Shown here: positions 52,141-63,699 of the stretch, one piece after another
Numbering within the stretch: the first letter of the stretch is position 1
Layout: the number at the start of each line of letters is the position of its first letter
Assembly: GCA_024734495.1 (NCBI GenBank)
Contig: JALMQS010000844.1
Span: forward strand, 525,932-589,931
Length of the DNA stretch: 64,000 nucleotides
DNA from: Forficula auricularia
Lineage: Eukaryota; Arthropoda; Insecta; Dermaptera; Forficulidae
Reading direction: 5' to 3'
Translations under genes and position numbers: made by a program
The notes under the pieces: model-generated
Seen by the model: only the letters and a program-made list of their open reading frames with translations
The model's database searches: none
Told to the model about the DNA's origin: nothing

Positions 52141-52543
52141 ACAGGTTAAAAACTAATAATAATTGAACGAGTGGTCGCCATTCTTGACATTCAAATCATG
52201 GTTACCAATATAACAAAATATAACATTCAAATCTTACACAAGAAAAACACCAATGAAAATTTGAAATTTAAAAAATTTAAAAAATTGTTTTACAAAGATT
52301 TTTCTTTTTTAATTATAAAATATATAAATGTAAATATAAGAAATCTAAGTAAATATGAATATTAATATAAACAAAAATTACAAGTATAAATATAAAGTCT
52401 TTTTAGAATTGAATTAGAAAGTAGAATTACAAATTTAAGTCATAGACACAAAATTAATTATAAATGTCAGTTTACAAATAAGCCTAAATAACATATAATA
52501 TAAATAATAATATAACGGAATAACTAATAGAATACTGATCAAC

Positions 52544-53988
52544 ATGAAAGATTATATTAAGATCCCGATAGTGCATATTTTTAATCTGAGTTTTCTTCAT
52601 GGTAAATACCCTTCAGGATTCAAAAGTGCAATTGTTCTACCACTTTTTAAAAGTGGAGACAAAAAGTCCTTAGGAAACTATAGACCTATTTCTCTTACAC
52701 TATCTCTGTCAAAAATACTGGAAAAATGTATCAAGGTCCGATTGATGTCCTTTATACATAAACATGCTATAATATCCAAAAGACAATATGGGTTCCAGCC
52801 TGATATATCTACATCTCATGCTCTTTTTGATGTTTCAAAACACATCTGTCAAAGTCTTGATAGGGGGATTATGTCTTTGGTTTGTTTTTGGATATAGAAA
52901 AAGCATTTGACTCCATTAGTCATAAATTATTAATAAAAAAGATTGAAAATTATGGTATTCGTGGAATCGCTCTTGATTTGATAAAGTCTTACATCAGTAA
53001 TAGAACCCAAATTGTGAAGATTGATGAAATCAAGAGTAACCTAACAACTGTGAACTCTGGTATTCCTCAGGGAACTGTATTAGGCCCTTTGCTATTCATT
53101 TTATATATAAATAATATTTTTTCTATTAAGACTAATGGATTACCCTTTTGTTTTGCAGATGACACTGCCTTTATCTTTTCGGGCGACTGTTTTAATAACT
53201 TGACAAAAACTGTTTCTGATGATTTTAGATTGGTTAAGAAATATCTTAATACCAATTTTCTTTCTATAAACATTCAAAAAACTTCATTGGTTTCCTTCTC
53301 GAATGGTGAGAGAAAGTGCTCCTCCAAGAGCACACCTCACATCACTCTCCACTCTATCAATTGTACTGTCTCTCAGGAATGTTCATGTCAAGTCTTGAAG
53401 TTTGTAAATGAATGTAAATATCTGGGAATTATTTTCGATTCCAAAATGAGCTTCAAGACACATATTTTGAAATTGACTAGCAGTATCAGAAAACTCTTTT
53501 ATAAATTTAAGATTCTGAGAGGCATTCTTAGTTATGAAGTTCTAAGAATGGTCTACTTCTCCTTGTGTCAGTCTTTGCTGTTGTATGGGATTTTGGTCTG
53601 GGGGAATACAAGTGAATTCATTTTAAGGGGTCTTTCTGTTGCTCAGAATATTGTTATTAAGATTATACTAAAAAAGCATCCAAGATTTGCCACGCTGGCG
53701 TTATATGATGAGTTTAGGGTACTGAATTTAAAACAATTATTCCTATTGAATGCTTGTATTCATTTATATAGAATAAATTGTACAAATTACAATTTGCATT
53801 ATTACCCCACACGTATATCTAGCAGAACAAATATAATTTTGCCCAGGATTAAAACTGAATTATACTCGAGACATGCTCAAATTGTTGGCCTGAGAATGGC
53901 AATAAAGTATAGATATAATTATGATCAATTTAGAAATGTTAGACATATAAAGAGTTTTTTAATTAATTCTGGCTTTCTAAGAATGTGA
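52544..53988 (+). pseudogene. LINE reverse transcriptase, one frameshift from intact
   Basis: Two overlapping frames (52544-52897 and 52882-53988) form one RT when a single missing T in the run near 52885 is allowed for. Motifs in order: LFKSGDK and NYRPISL (first frame); LDIEKAFDS with catalytic Asp 4 of the second frame; GIPQGTVLGPLLF (60-72); FADDTAF with the Asp pair at 93-94; a KYLGI segment of the thumb region; and a C-terminal tail ending SGFLRM. The domain matches non-LTR RTs of the CR1/L2/Jockey group. The endonuclease and ORF1 are missing by 5' truncation. It could be the same family as 4808-6732, which lacks exactly this part, but there is no overlap to test it. Confidence 0.88.
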
Positions 53989-54224
53989 ATTTGTATGACG
54001 ATTTTATTTTATTTTGATTTACTTTACTTTATGTTGTTTTACTTTTTATTTTGTACTTTTTATTTTGTCTTTGTTCTTTTATATCTTTAATTTAAAGTAA
54101 TTTATTAAATTTATGTTTTTGAATTTCTCTGTTAATTTATCTTAAAATTTAACCCTCGACTCAAGATTAATCTTACAGAGGGTTAAATTTTATTATATAT
54201 GTAAACTGTGCATGTAAACTGAAC

Positions 54225-54254
54225 CAAATAAATAAATAAATAAATAAATAAATA
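54225..54254. repeat. (AAAT)n LINE tail
   Basis: About seven AAAT units ending the LINE at the foldback junction. Confidence 0.9.
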
Positions 54255-55004
54255 TAGAGATGAAGAATTAAGATAAAATATAATAGGGATAAATTAGATG
54301 AGATAAATTACAATATACAACAATTTTTGTGGTTATCTCATATATCAAAATGTCATTTATTTCAAAGACTGAAGGCGCGTGATTTGAATTTAATTTTGAT
54401 TGTAATTTGGGAAATAGTATATATTTGAGAGAGACTGAGGTTAAGTTTTTTAATTTTTGTTAATTAGTAGATCTATTATTGTGGAATTTCTAATGTCCTG
54501 CTGGTTATTGAGAATTTTATCTTCAAATCACGCGCCTTCAGTCTTTGAAATAAATGACATTTTGATATATGAGATAACCACAAAAATTGTTGTATATTGT
54601 AATTTATCTCATCTAATTTATCCCTATTATATTTTATCTTAATTCTTCATCTCTATATGTTATTTAGGCTTATTTGTAAACTGATATTTATAATTAATTT
54701 TGTGTCTATGACTTGAATTTGTAATTTTGCTTTCTAATTTAATTCTAAAAAGACTTTATATTTATACTTGTAATTTTTGTTTATATTAATATTCATATTT
54801 ACTTGGATTTCTTATATTTACATTTATATATTTTATAATTAAAAAAGAAAAATCTTTGTAAAACAATTTTTTAAATTTTTTAAATTTTAAATTTTCATTG
54901 GTGTTTTTCTTGTGTAAGATTTGAATGTTATATTTTGTTATATTGGTAACCATGATTTGAATGTCAAGAATGGCGACCACTCGTTCAATTATTATTAGTT
55001 TTTA

Positions 55005-55056
55005 ACCTGTAAACTCCTGATGATGGACCAATAATCCGAAATATATTGAGTTTGTA
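55005..55056 (+). ncRNA. Hammerhead ribozyme, right end of HH-D
   Basis: AAACTC 55011-55016, CTGATGA 55017-55023, stem II GGA/TCC, GAAA 55038-55041, ATATAT, T55047, GAGTTT 55048-55053 closing a 6-bp stem I. The core is intact. Confidence 0.7.
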
Positions 55057-55199
55057 TAAACCTCTTTGAGTTTTATTTCATTCACTGTGAAACTACACAC
55101 CCTTTACTCTATTAACCAAATAAATGATTGAGAGAGAAGAAGAAAGAAAATCAACTGGTGTGTGCACACCACACGACTTTCACATTAGTTTCTCCTTTT

Positions 55200-55350
55200 T
55201 AGGGGCCCTCCATAAATTACGTCACACAGTAATGGGGGGAGGGGGGTGCATCTCAGATTTGTGACAAAATGTGATAGGGTGGCCCGGGGATCTTGAAAAT
55301 TGTCATGTCACAAAAGTCAAAGTTTTTTAAAAATTTTCAAAAATATTTCT
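55200..55350. mobile_element. Truncated MITE of the GGGGCCCTCCATAAATTACG family
   Basis: Left end AGGGGCCCTCCATAAATTAC and TCTCAGATTTGTGACA block as in 45053-45303; the right end is missing where a HEL end begins nearby (55392). Confidence 0.65.
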
Positions 55351-55391
55351 TCGACTTCATGATATGAATAAAAATAGCGTTAAACTTATAA

Positions 55392-55500
55392 AAATAGTAC
55401 CTGGAGCCACCGAGCGATGCACGGTAACCTCTGAACCCTCCCCCCTGAATCCACACACCTCGCCCCCACCACTGCACCCCCACACCGCCCACCCCCAGTA
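55392..55500. mobile_element. HEL end fragment
   Basis: GTACCTGGAGCCACCGAGCG at 55398 with a mutated hairpin (GAGCGATGCACGG), then a C-rich tract. A near duplicate starts at 55684. Confidence 0.6.
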
Positions 55501-55683
55501 CCATCATGATATAGAATTTATATGTGAAAGTACAAAGGTCCAAAAAACCCTATTCTATTTTATAATAAACATATCCAAGTAAAACTTTCGTAAAAATAAA
55601 GTAAAAGTCACAAGATCCAAAAGTCAAAATTGGATTTTGGATTTAAGAAAGAAAGAAAGATTCTTTAAGTTATAATAATATAG

Positions 55684-56463
55684 TGCCTGGAGCCACCGAG
55701 CGATGCACGGTAACCAAATTAAACAAAATACAAATATATAGTAAACGCCCCCTGGACCCCCCGAAATCACGCACCTCTACCCTACCACTGCACCCCCACC
55801 CCCACTCAGCTCCATCCCTCCCTTAACCCCGCACCTCGCTTCACCCCCGGATTCCCCACAACTGTACCTCCCACCTCCTTTACCCCCACATCCATCCCCA
55901 CCCCGCACGCAGTTTTGCATTTCTAGCTTTCTAGTGGTCCATAGATTATGTGTATATATAGGTATATAAATAAATTCCGTATAATTATTTTTTTTAATTA
56001 AATAACAATTTATCGAATTTTTTAATCAATTAAATAAATAATAATTTTATTGAAGCAATTTTTTAGATGAAATAGGCTTCGATTTCGGAGATTACTTCCC
56101 CACCATCGACTGTACTTGATCTTCTAGCTTGAGATAATATTTTTAGTTAGTGTTTTTAATAAGAGGAATTTTAATCAATTAAATTGGCAAATAATAATAT
56201 ATAACAATATTTGGTATAAAGTATTAGTGGGTATTAAAATTAAAAAAACCAATTAATAAATAAAAGATAATTGGAAAAAATGTAAAAAAACTTTTTTATT
56301 GAGATTTTCATCTATCAATAATTACTTTAATTAAGACAAGATCAATTAAGATGAAATTTATCGAGGTCCAGACCTAGCCAGATCGCTTTCTCATCCTCAA
56401 AACTTGTTAATAGAATTTGTTTCATCAAAATCGGTAGAGCCGTTTTCAAAATAGAACTCAGAT

Positions 56464-56465
<2 letters not shown>
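55684..56465. mobile_element. HEL copy
   Basis: Starts GTGCCTGGAGCCACCGAGCG, then the C-rich tract (55750-55915), GTGGTCCATAGATTATGTGT, a diverged module (56040-56170) and the CGGTAGAGCCGTTTTCAAAA block, stopping at a long TA microsatellite. Confidence 0.6.

Positions 56466-56467
<2 letters not shown>

Positions 56468-56540
<73 letters not shown>
56468..56540. repeat. (TA)n microsatellite
   Basis: About 36 uninterrupted TA units, at the boundary of a HEL copy. Confidence 0.97.
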
Positions 56541-56543
<3 letters not shown>

Positions 56544-56544
56544 A

Positions 56545-57030
56545 ATATGAAAAAAGACCTAGAGAAAAATGAATAAATCAATATAATACCTATAATTGGT
56601 TAACAATCTTCGAAAATAAATTTATAATCACCCTATAATAAGATATTGTTAATTAATTAAACAAATTGAATATTATTAATAAAGGAAGATAAAAAAACTC
56701 GTTATTGTATAGTTTCTTTTCACATATTATGGGAAATTTAATTTAATTTTTTCCCCAATAATAATAATAATAATAATAATACTATGTATAAAGCCGTGAG
56801 AAAAGTGTGTGTTTAAATGAAGATAAAAGATCAAAATTACACTTTAGATTAAATTAAAAGAGAGACTTACGAATCCGGTCTTTTACAAACTTTTGTTTGT
56901 TTTTTTATTCACTTCCTTCATAAGTAAAAAGCCTTTGTTTTTTTATTTATTAGTCAATTCGCTCAGGGCAACATCTAGGCTCTAGGCTCTGGTCAAAATA
57001 TAATAAATAATCACAAAAATGAAGGACAAT
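56545..57030. other. No gene seen
   Basis: A+T-rich, with an (AAT)n run at 56758-56781; no repeat family or coding feature recognised. Confidence 0.5.
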
Positions 57031-57034
57031 TAGT

Positions 57035-57150
57035 AAACTAAAGGAGAGCTTAAAATAAACGTGTGTAGATTTTGATTTATTTACTTTTACAACAATACAA
57101 ATAAATAATCAATAATACATTGTAAACAAAACAAATTAATGAGAAAACAA
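57035..57150 (+). repeat. Repeat family A, copy
   Basis: Core preceded by GGAGAGCTTAAAATAAACGT. Confidence 0.78.
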
Positions 57151-57159
57151 TTAATATCT

Positions 57160-57940
57160 ATATATAATAATAATATATATAGTATATATTTGAAGATAAA
57201 ATAGTAAATGTATATATCATTTTAAAGGAAATTGAATACTCTACAACCTCTTTTCGGTGAACTTTTACTGAAAAACAAAAGGCTGAGGTGCTAGAGACAA
57301 AAGTTTGATGAAAAATGTAGAAAAACCATAAGAAATAGAGAAAAATTAAATAGAAGCAATCTTGTAGTAAATGTTATAAGCTTTCATTTTGCTAAGAGTA
57401 ATTTTTTCCCTGCGACTAACCGTTTTTGAGATATAAGCAAAAATCCAAAAAACGGGACATTCCCCCCCCCCCCGCCCCGGTAGCTAGGACTGGGGACTTT
57501 TAGTATTAATACTTTCTAGAGAGAGAGAGAAGAAATTTCTACCTCCTAACTACCCCAAACACATCCCATAAGAAAAAAATTCTATATTCTTCAATGTTTT
57601 CTATAACCCATTCTTTGACTGGACTATTAGCGGGATTTAAAATAAAAAAAAAACAATGAATTTATTAAAAGGAAATTGAGAAAAATGTAAATATTTATAA
57701 ATTTTCTCTAAGGGATTAATTTTTTATTTTTTGACCCCCCCCCCCCCCCCCTCTATTTTAGCGAACGCATAAAAGACAGACAGACAGACACACATTAATT
57801 TTTATAAGATAAAAATTTTGTTTCCCTATTTAAGTTTTTTTTTTCCTAGAAATATAGATACCTATTTACCGAAATTTATAGAATAAATATTATTAAGTTA
57901 GGTAAAAATTTTAATTCCTGAATTAGTATTATTTTGAATA
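57160..57940. other. No gene seen; C runs
   Basis: C runs at 57463 (10 nt) and 57737 (14 nt) occur in family D-like contexts (TTTTTGAC before the C run). Also a (CAGA)n run near 57776. No open frame. Confidence 0.45.
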
Positions 57941-57944
57941 GTAA

Positions 57945-58065
57945 ATTAAAAAAGAGCTAAAATAAATGGTTAGATTTTGATTTATTTACTTTTTCAACAA
58001 TACAAATAAAAAATATCAATAATACATTGTAAACAAAACAAATTAATGAGAAAATAATTAATATA
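57945..58065 (+). repeat. Repeat family A, copy
   Basis: Core with a small insertion (AAAAAATATCAATAATAC). Confidence 0.76.
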
Positions 58066-58185
58066 TGTAATAATTCATTTGTAAGGAACTGTTAGCGGGA
58101 TTTAAAATTAAAAAAAATATATTAATAGGAAATTGAGAAAAATATAAATATTTAAACATTTTTTCCATTTTTACTTTACCATACA

Positions 58186-59405
58186 GGGTATTGTAATCGT
58201 GCATGAAAAAAAGTGGGTTTTTTCCTTCTTTTTTTGAAATATCTCAAAAACGTCTGAAACTATTTCGATTAAAAAAATTGGGCAAAACCAGGGCATTTCG
58301 CTCTACAAAAAAGCCCTAATAAGTGAACATCGAAAAAATTATATTTTTCGAGATAATAATTGTTTTGTCAAAATGTCTGTTAGTTTGTCTGTGCGTTACC
58401 AAATTTTTGTGGACGAGCTAGCTCAAAAACTAGTTTGAATATCGAAACCAAATTTCACACGTAGTTTTGGTCCAGTGAGATTAAGAGCTGATTAGATTTT
58501 GGTGCATATCGACCCAAAATTAAGGGGGGGATTAAAAATTAAAAATCTAGGCCATTTGAGAAAAGTCAACCAAATTTTGTATACATAATTAGTGGACCCA
58601 CAGAAGACTAAAAATTTCAAAAACTAACCCCCCTCCCCTACATGATTATAAATAATTTTATTAAATATTAAATACAAGTGAGGGGACCAGGTTGTATGGT
58701 AAAGTCAAGTGGATGGCCACATCAGAACACGTCAGCTTATTTCATTGAATTTCCATTTCGTTTAATTCCTAATTAAAATTGAATGTTCTTGGTTGAGTAT
58801 ATCCTGAGAGATCGTTCCTTTTGGTTCTTATAAAGAACCCAGATCATAGAGTAGGTATATAAGTTAACGGGGACCGTTCGTTAAGTTGTTAGGTAACCCA
58901 ATCTGGCCAGGCTGATGAATCGGGTCACCAATCAGTCAGCCTCCTTTCTCAGGTCACCATGCAAATTGCCAACAATCCTCTTTTTTTCTACTTTTATATT
59001 TTTGACCCACACTTTTCTGGCTCCAATTTTCATAATAACAATACTAATATCATTATTATTATTATTATTTTATCAAGGTTTAACTTCGAGGTTATACCAA
59101 CTAGATAGAGTAAATACATAAATATTAAATACATGAGAAATTACATTAGAAATAAGCTGACATGTTCTGATGTGGCCATACACTTGACTTTACCATACAA
59201 CCTGGCCCCTAAAATTATTTAAAATCTTGTAGGGGAGGGGGGGTTAGTTTTTACATTTTTAGACTTCTGGGTCCCACTGATTATGTATACTAAATTTGGT
59301 TGAGTTTGGTCAAATGGCCTAGATTTTTAATTTTTACCCCCCCCCCCCCCCTCCACCTCCCCTTAATTTTGGGTCGATATGCACCAAAAAATTCAAAGTA
59401 TTGTA
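58186..59405. repeat. Family D foldback
   Basis: Family D body on the left (58186-58560). The inner arms 58555-58745 and 59145-59345 are inverted copies (GTGGATGGCCACATCAGAAC near 58709 and complement near 59168). A 400-bp loop contains a moderately G+C-rich unique part (58880-58990). A C run of 14 nt at 59338 mirrors the G runs of the plus copies. Confidence 0.75.
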
Positions 59406-60472
59406 CTTATATGGATTCTTGGTTCAACCTTTTTAAGGAAGGCTAGTTTTTCCCAAAACATTTCCTCAACATTTAACACTGTATTAATAATAATAATTAG
59501 GTACTCACTATTCGTAGTAATAGTATATGCTCACTTTCTGTGATTGACCTTTTGGTTCCTAGCTAGCTAGCCAGCCAACATGAAGACACACTTGATTGTG
59601 TATTCTCATCTTAATCATTTCGAAAAATCCTTCCTGTCCATTGATCTTTTAACAATTTCATCATATATTACGGCTTTATCTTTAGACAATAATAATTGTC
59701 TTTATTTGCAAAAAGTTTCTTTCAAATATTTATTATGGAAGATATATGAAAAATTTTAAGATAGAGTGAATTTCCTTTCTTTCGTCATCATATAGGTACA
59801 TATACGTATACTTTTTCTTCTTTTATCAAACAATACATTATTTACTGATCGTTTTTCTACTAATATATGCTCAACAATGGAAATGTTTCGGGCTCAAAAA
59901 TAGCCACCTGCTGAATTCAAAAATTACCGATTAGCTCTTGTTTTGGAGATATTATCGATCAAAACGTCGAAAAAGGCCATTTTGACCGTATTTTCGAGTC
60001 TCATTACATATTAAACATCAATATTTGAAATCAAAATATTTTGTTGACGTAATAGAAGACAGCTTCCTCTTTGATTTTCAGTTCACTGCTTGTTTTTAGC
60101 ACAATTAGAACTCACTTTATAACTAAAAAACTAGAACTACGTGATTATAAATGATAATAAACAAAAAATAAATAAAATCTAATGAATTAATTGTTTAATC
60201 ATTAATTTGTTTTGTTTACAATATTTTATTGATTATTTATTTGTATTGTTGAAAAAGTAAATAAAACTAAAATCTACACTTTTTATTTAGCGCTCTTTTT
60301 ATTTTACTCTATTATAGCAAAATTGGCATTGAAAAATTATTGGAAATATCATATATACCAAGAGAAATTGAATTACTTTTATGGTCTTAGTTTTTTAGTT
60401 ATAACACGAGTTTTAATTGAGCTAAAAACAAGTGGTAATTTGAAAATCAAAGAGGAAGCTGTTCTCTATTAT

Positions 60473-60785
60473 TAATTTTACTTATGGAAAGTGGTGTAGG
60501 TTTTAGGTGAAACATTGATGTTAATTAATAGAGTAAAGGGTGTGTAGTTTCACAGTGAATGAAATAAAACTCAAAGAGGTTTATACAAACTCAATATATT
60601 TCGGATTATTAGTATTAACTTGTAAACCCCTGATGATGGACTAATAATCCGAAATATATTGAGTTTGTATAAACCTCTTTGAGTTTTATTTCATTCACTG
60701 TGAAACTACACACCCTTTACTCTATTAATTAACATCATGTTTCACCTAAAACCTACACCACTTTCCATAAGTAAAATTAATAATA
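60473..60785. mobile_element. Short HH-D foldback
   Basis: Arms 60473-60608 and 60650-60785 run from TTACTTATGGAAAGTGGTGT through TAAAGGGTGTGTAGTTTCAC to TCAATATATTTCGG. These are the same ends as 52010-55118 without its interior, so it is an internally deleted derivative. One full hammerhead is in the right half. Confidence 0.78.
60624..60666 (+). ncRNA. Hammerhead ribozyme in the short HH-D foldback
   Basis: CTGATGA 60630-60636, stem II GGA/TCC, GAAA 60651-60654, ATATAT, then GAGTTT. Stem I AAACCC/GAGTTT has one mismatch compared with 55011-55053. Confidence 0.62.
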
Positions 60786-61447
60786 GAGAACAGCTTCCTC
60801 TTTGATTTTCAAATTACCACTTGTTTTTAGCTCAATTAAAACTCGTGTTATAACTAAAAAACTAAGACCATAAAAGTAATTCAATTTCTCTTGGTATATA
60901 CTATATAGATATTTCCAATAATTTTCAATGTCAATTTTGCTATAATAGAGTAAAATAAAAAAGAGCGCTAAATAAAAAGTGTAGATTTTGGTTTTATTTA
61001 CTTTTTCAACAATACAAATAAATAATCAATAAAATATTGTTATCTATTATTACGTGAATAAAATATTTTGATTTCAAATATTGCTGTTTAATATCTAATG
61101 GGACTCGAAAATAAGGTCAAAATGGTATTTTTCGTCGTTTTGACTGATAATATCTCAAAACTCTGACCTGTTGTAAAAAATCGGGAAATTGCATGAGAAT
61201 CAGCGTATAAAACTACTGGAATTCATTGTTACGTTTACGGGGTATAATTTTTTTCAATTTCATCGAAAACGTTTTTTCTTTCTAATTTACATTGACCTTA
61301 AAATATTACAAATATTTATTAGTATAGGTACTATTTTTAGCTGAATGTAATTTAGGATGTTCTTTATTTGAAATACCAGTGAATTATATAAATACCTAAA
61401 TATTTTCCTCTCTCAAGCGAATCAGCTATACTATAATATGAAGAGAG

Positions 61448-61453
61448 TAGTAA

Positions 61454-61486
<33 letters not shown>

Positions 61487-61488
61487 AC
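61448..61488. repeat. (GTA)n microsatellite
   Basis: About 12 GTA units followed by a balanced unique stretch to 61615 with (GGCAT)n and CTGGGCTGGG runs; no domain. Confidence 0.95.
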
Positions 61489-61733
61489 TTGCATGATTTG
61501 GGGAAGTAGGTCAGGTTGGTTGGTGCTGGATCAGCTTGAGCTTGAGATACGTGAGAGGCCCTGGCATGGCATGGCCTGGCCAGGGCTGGGCTGGGTCAGC
61601 CAGATTCAGTTGAAGAAAAATAATACCTACACTAATACTGATATATTATATTAACAATTCATTCTATGAAAGATATTAATTTGCCGATGGTAATAGATTC
61701 AAATTTACTAGAAAAATCTTAAGATGGTGTCAT

Positions 61734-61911
61734 CTATTAAATCCGATGGAATGGAATATTTTGTCATATTATGTCAGAGAGGTTCGCATCACGCAGGTGA
61801 GCCAGATGGCCCGGATTGCTGTTACTGGCACTCGGGTTCGATTCCCGATGGGGTGAAAAACAACCCCTCTGACATATAATTAAAAATATTCCATTCCATC
61901 GGATTTAATTG
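61734..61911. mobile_element. Foldback enclosing a tRNA-like module
   Basis: Arms 61734-61784 and 61861-61911: AAATCCGATGGAATGGAATA and its complement, ending inward in GTCAGAG(A/G)GG / CCCCTCTGAC. The 76-bp centre is a tRNA-like unit. The inner box and T-arm match the module of 34552-35008, but the arms are unrelated in sequence. Confidence 0.75.
61785..61860 (+). ncRNA. tRNA-like module
   Basis: A-box-like GTGAGCCAGATGGCCCGG (61797-61814), consensus B box GGTTCGATTCC (61835-61845), and a T-arm TCGGG-TTCGATT-CCCGA with perfect 5-bp stem and 7-nt loop. The GTCAGAGAGGTT/AACCCCTCTGAC pairing of the flanking arms could act as an extended acceptor-like stem. Confidence 0.6.
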
Positions 61912-62022
61912 ATTCTAATTAAGTTGCCATGGCAATAACAATGTATTTATTATTTATTATTGATATAGTAAATAAACACATAATTGTTGCCATGGGAACC
62001 TAATTAGAATCAATTAAAAAGT
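61911..62022. repeat. Small palindrome
   Basis: GATTCTAATTAAGTTGCCAT and GGGAACCTAATTAGAATC are inverted across a 60-bp loop. Part of it recurs near 28885-28935 (CATTGTTGTTGTCATGACAA). Confidence 0.7.
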
Positions 62023-62039
62023 AAATATAATATATCAGA

Positions 62040-62700
62040 TTGATGTTTAGTTTAAATTTTTAATATCAAATCATAATAATTTTATTGATTATAATAATCC
62101 CCTAGATAGAATTATTTCACCAACTTTGTTTCAACCATTTAATATTGTATTAGGAAATTTTTTAAAGCTTATTCTCCGAGAGAATGATTATCTTGGTTTT
62201 TTTAAACTCTCTCTTTGACTCGGATTTAGGCCTCGAATGGTATTAGCTAATACTACAGTTGGATGATGTAATGGAGAACCAGCCTGTCTCCATCTGAAGC
62301 CTTTAATAATAAATAAATAGTTGGCAACCATGATAGGTTAAACAAAATCCTAATAACTATTCTCACTGTAATATAATTATTTATTTATCTTAAATAATAA
62401 TAATTAATCAATGCAATACAATGCATTCAAGTCTCCAGGCTTTTTTAAAAATAATTCTTCTAACAATTAATTTATAATAATATATTTAATTGTTAGAATT
62501 GTATATCTGAACAAATATTATTGTATGATGTAATTACTAAGTATTTCCTCATTTTTTTTAATTAAATCCCGATGGAAATCGTTGAATAATATCCTTATTA
62601 GTTTTTTATTAGTTTTTTTTTTTTATTAAATAAATAACCATTCAATGAATCACGAGTACATGGAAAATAATTGAAAAGTTTTTAAACAAGGAAAATAAAT
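62040..62700. other. No gene seen
   Basis: A+T-rich unique sequence; no open frame, repeat family or ribozyme core recognised. Confidence 0.5.
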
Positions 62701-63690
62701 TGTTACGGCGGACGGATCGTTGCTAGACTTTATCCATAGTCATTTGAAATATTAATACGTGTTTATTCCTTTATTATTATTATCAGATATCACTGGCTAT
62801 TTGAAGTCCATGTTGATTTAAAATCAAAAAAAGCTTGTAAATATGGATCGATTCTTAACTATTACCAGAGAACTAGAGGAATATCATTCTATTTTTGCTG
62901 TTTTGGCCATATTAAACCGATCAAATGAATAAATTTTAAAGAATTTATAAAATATCTTATGGCAGGCTAAAAGTACTTTAAAATATAATTTTACTAAAAC
63001 TTTATATAATCTTTTTTGTGGTCCCCAGGGTACTTAATTATAATATTAAATTTCAGAAAAATTAGTTAAGCCATTTTCAAGATATTCAGAAAAAATTAAA
63101 AAAGTACTGAAATAAAGTACTAATGTTATAGGCCGATATATACTAAAAACTAATTAGCGCTTCATTTTGTTAAAGTAATGGTAGATTTTCAATTTCATTT
63201 CAATCGGTTGTACGGTGTGGAAAAAATCGTGGATTAAATAAAATGGTTACATACATACATACGCACAGACTAAATTAATAAATCGCACTTTTTGGCCTCT
63301 GGACGAGACCCCATACAATTTTTGGCAAGACCGTCACGTGCTAAAATTCAACCTAAATGAATATTACAACTTGTGACTTTGATTTAGACCATGGGTTCCG
63401 TAGTCTTTTCCAGAGGATCCTTTGAAGTCGTGCTTGCCGCGAGATCGATCCCAATACTTTACTCATGCTTCCTTCGTATTGGATAAAGTAAAAACGCTCT
63501 CATAATAAGCCTTCTTCCCACTGGAAATTTGAAGCATAATTAAATCTAATTAATTAATTGTTTAATAATTAATTTGTTTTGTTTACAATATTTTATTGAT
63601 TATTTATTTGTATTGTTGAAAAAGTAAATAAAGCTAAAATCTACACGTTTATTTTAGCGCTCTTCTTTATTTTACTAGATTCTAACAAAA
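62700..63690 (-). repeat. Repeat family A, longest copy
   Basis: From the ATCGTTGCTAGACTTTATCC terminus (62719) through the body (63000-63480) to the core (63535-63690), all in minus orientation. This gives the full order of the family seen only in parts elsewhere. A (CATA)n run lies at 63250. No coding trace. Confidence 0.78.
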
Positions 63691-63699
63691 TTGACCGAT

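Larger units (their letters stand above)
52499..54254 (+). mobile_element. 5'-truncated LINE inserted in the giant foldback
   Basis: Starts near 52499, where the left foldback arm breaks off after CCTAAATAACATATA, and ends in an (AAAT)n tail (54225-54254), after which the foldback resumes with TAGAGATGAAGAATTAAG. A short ATATA/ATA overlap may be the target duplication. The insertion point is fixed by comparing with the uninterrupted right arm near 54640-54660. Confidence 0.8.
52010..55118. mobile_element. Giant foldback (family HH-D) split by a LINE, about 12-bp TSD
   Basis: Left arm 52010-52498 and right arm 54655-55118 are inverted copies (GAACGAGTGGTCGCCATTCT near 52164 and complement near 54972). 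They continue inward as a second palindrome, 54265-54650, once the LINE at 52499-54254 is removed. AAATAAATGATT is repeated just outside (about 51979-51990 and 55119-55130). Both ends carry a hammerhead. The right end lacks the outermost 50 bp of the left end, an asymmetry seen in Penelope-type insertions. The short relative at 60473-60785 shares the ends. Confidence 0.75.
59915..61240. repeat. Composite foldback with family A and an HH-D element nested at its centre
   Basis: Outer arms (59920-60130 and 61050-61240) are those of 49470-50335. Inside lie inverted family A copies (60175-60320 and 60958-61040), and at the centre the hammerhead foldback 60473-60785. The whole is close to a perfect palindrome about 60630. 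Confidence 0.72.

Noticed and set aside
52171..52365. 64-codon frame, repeated inverted at 54786-54980
   Set aside because: Lies in the arms of the giant foldback and is duplicated only because the arms are inverted copies; composition is plain A+T-rich.
56342..56581. Minus-strand 79-codon frame with Tyr-Ile repeats
   Set aside because: Produced by the (TA)n microsatellite inside a HEL boundary.
61785..61860. Functional tRNA gene
   Set aside because: No convincing acceptor or anticodon arm; bounded by foldback arms.
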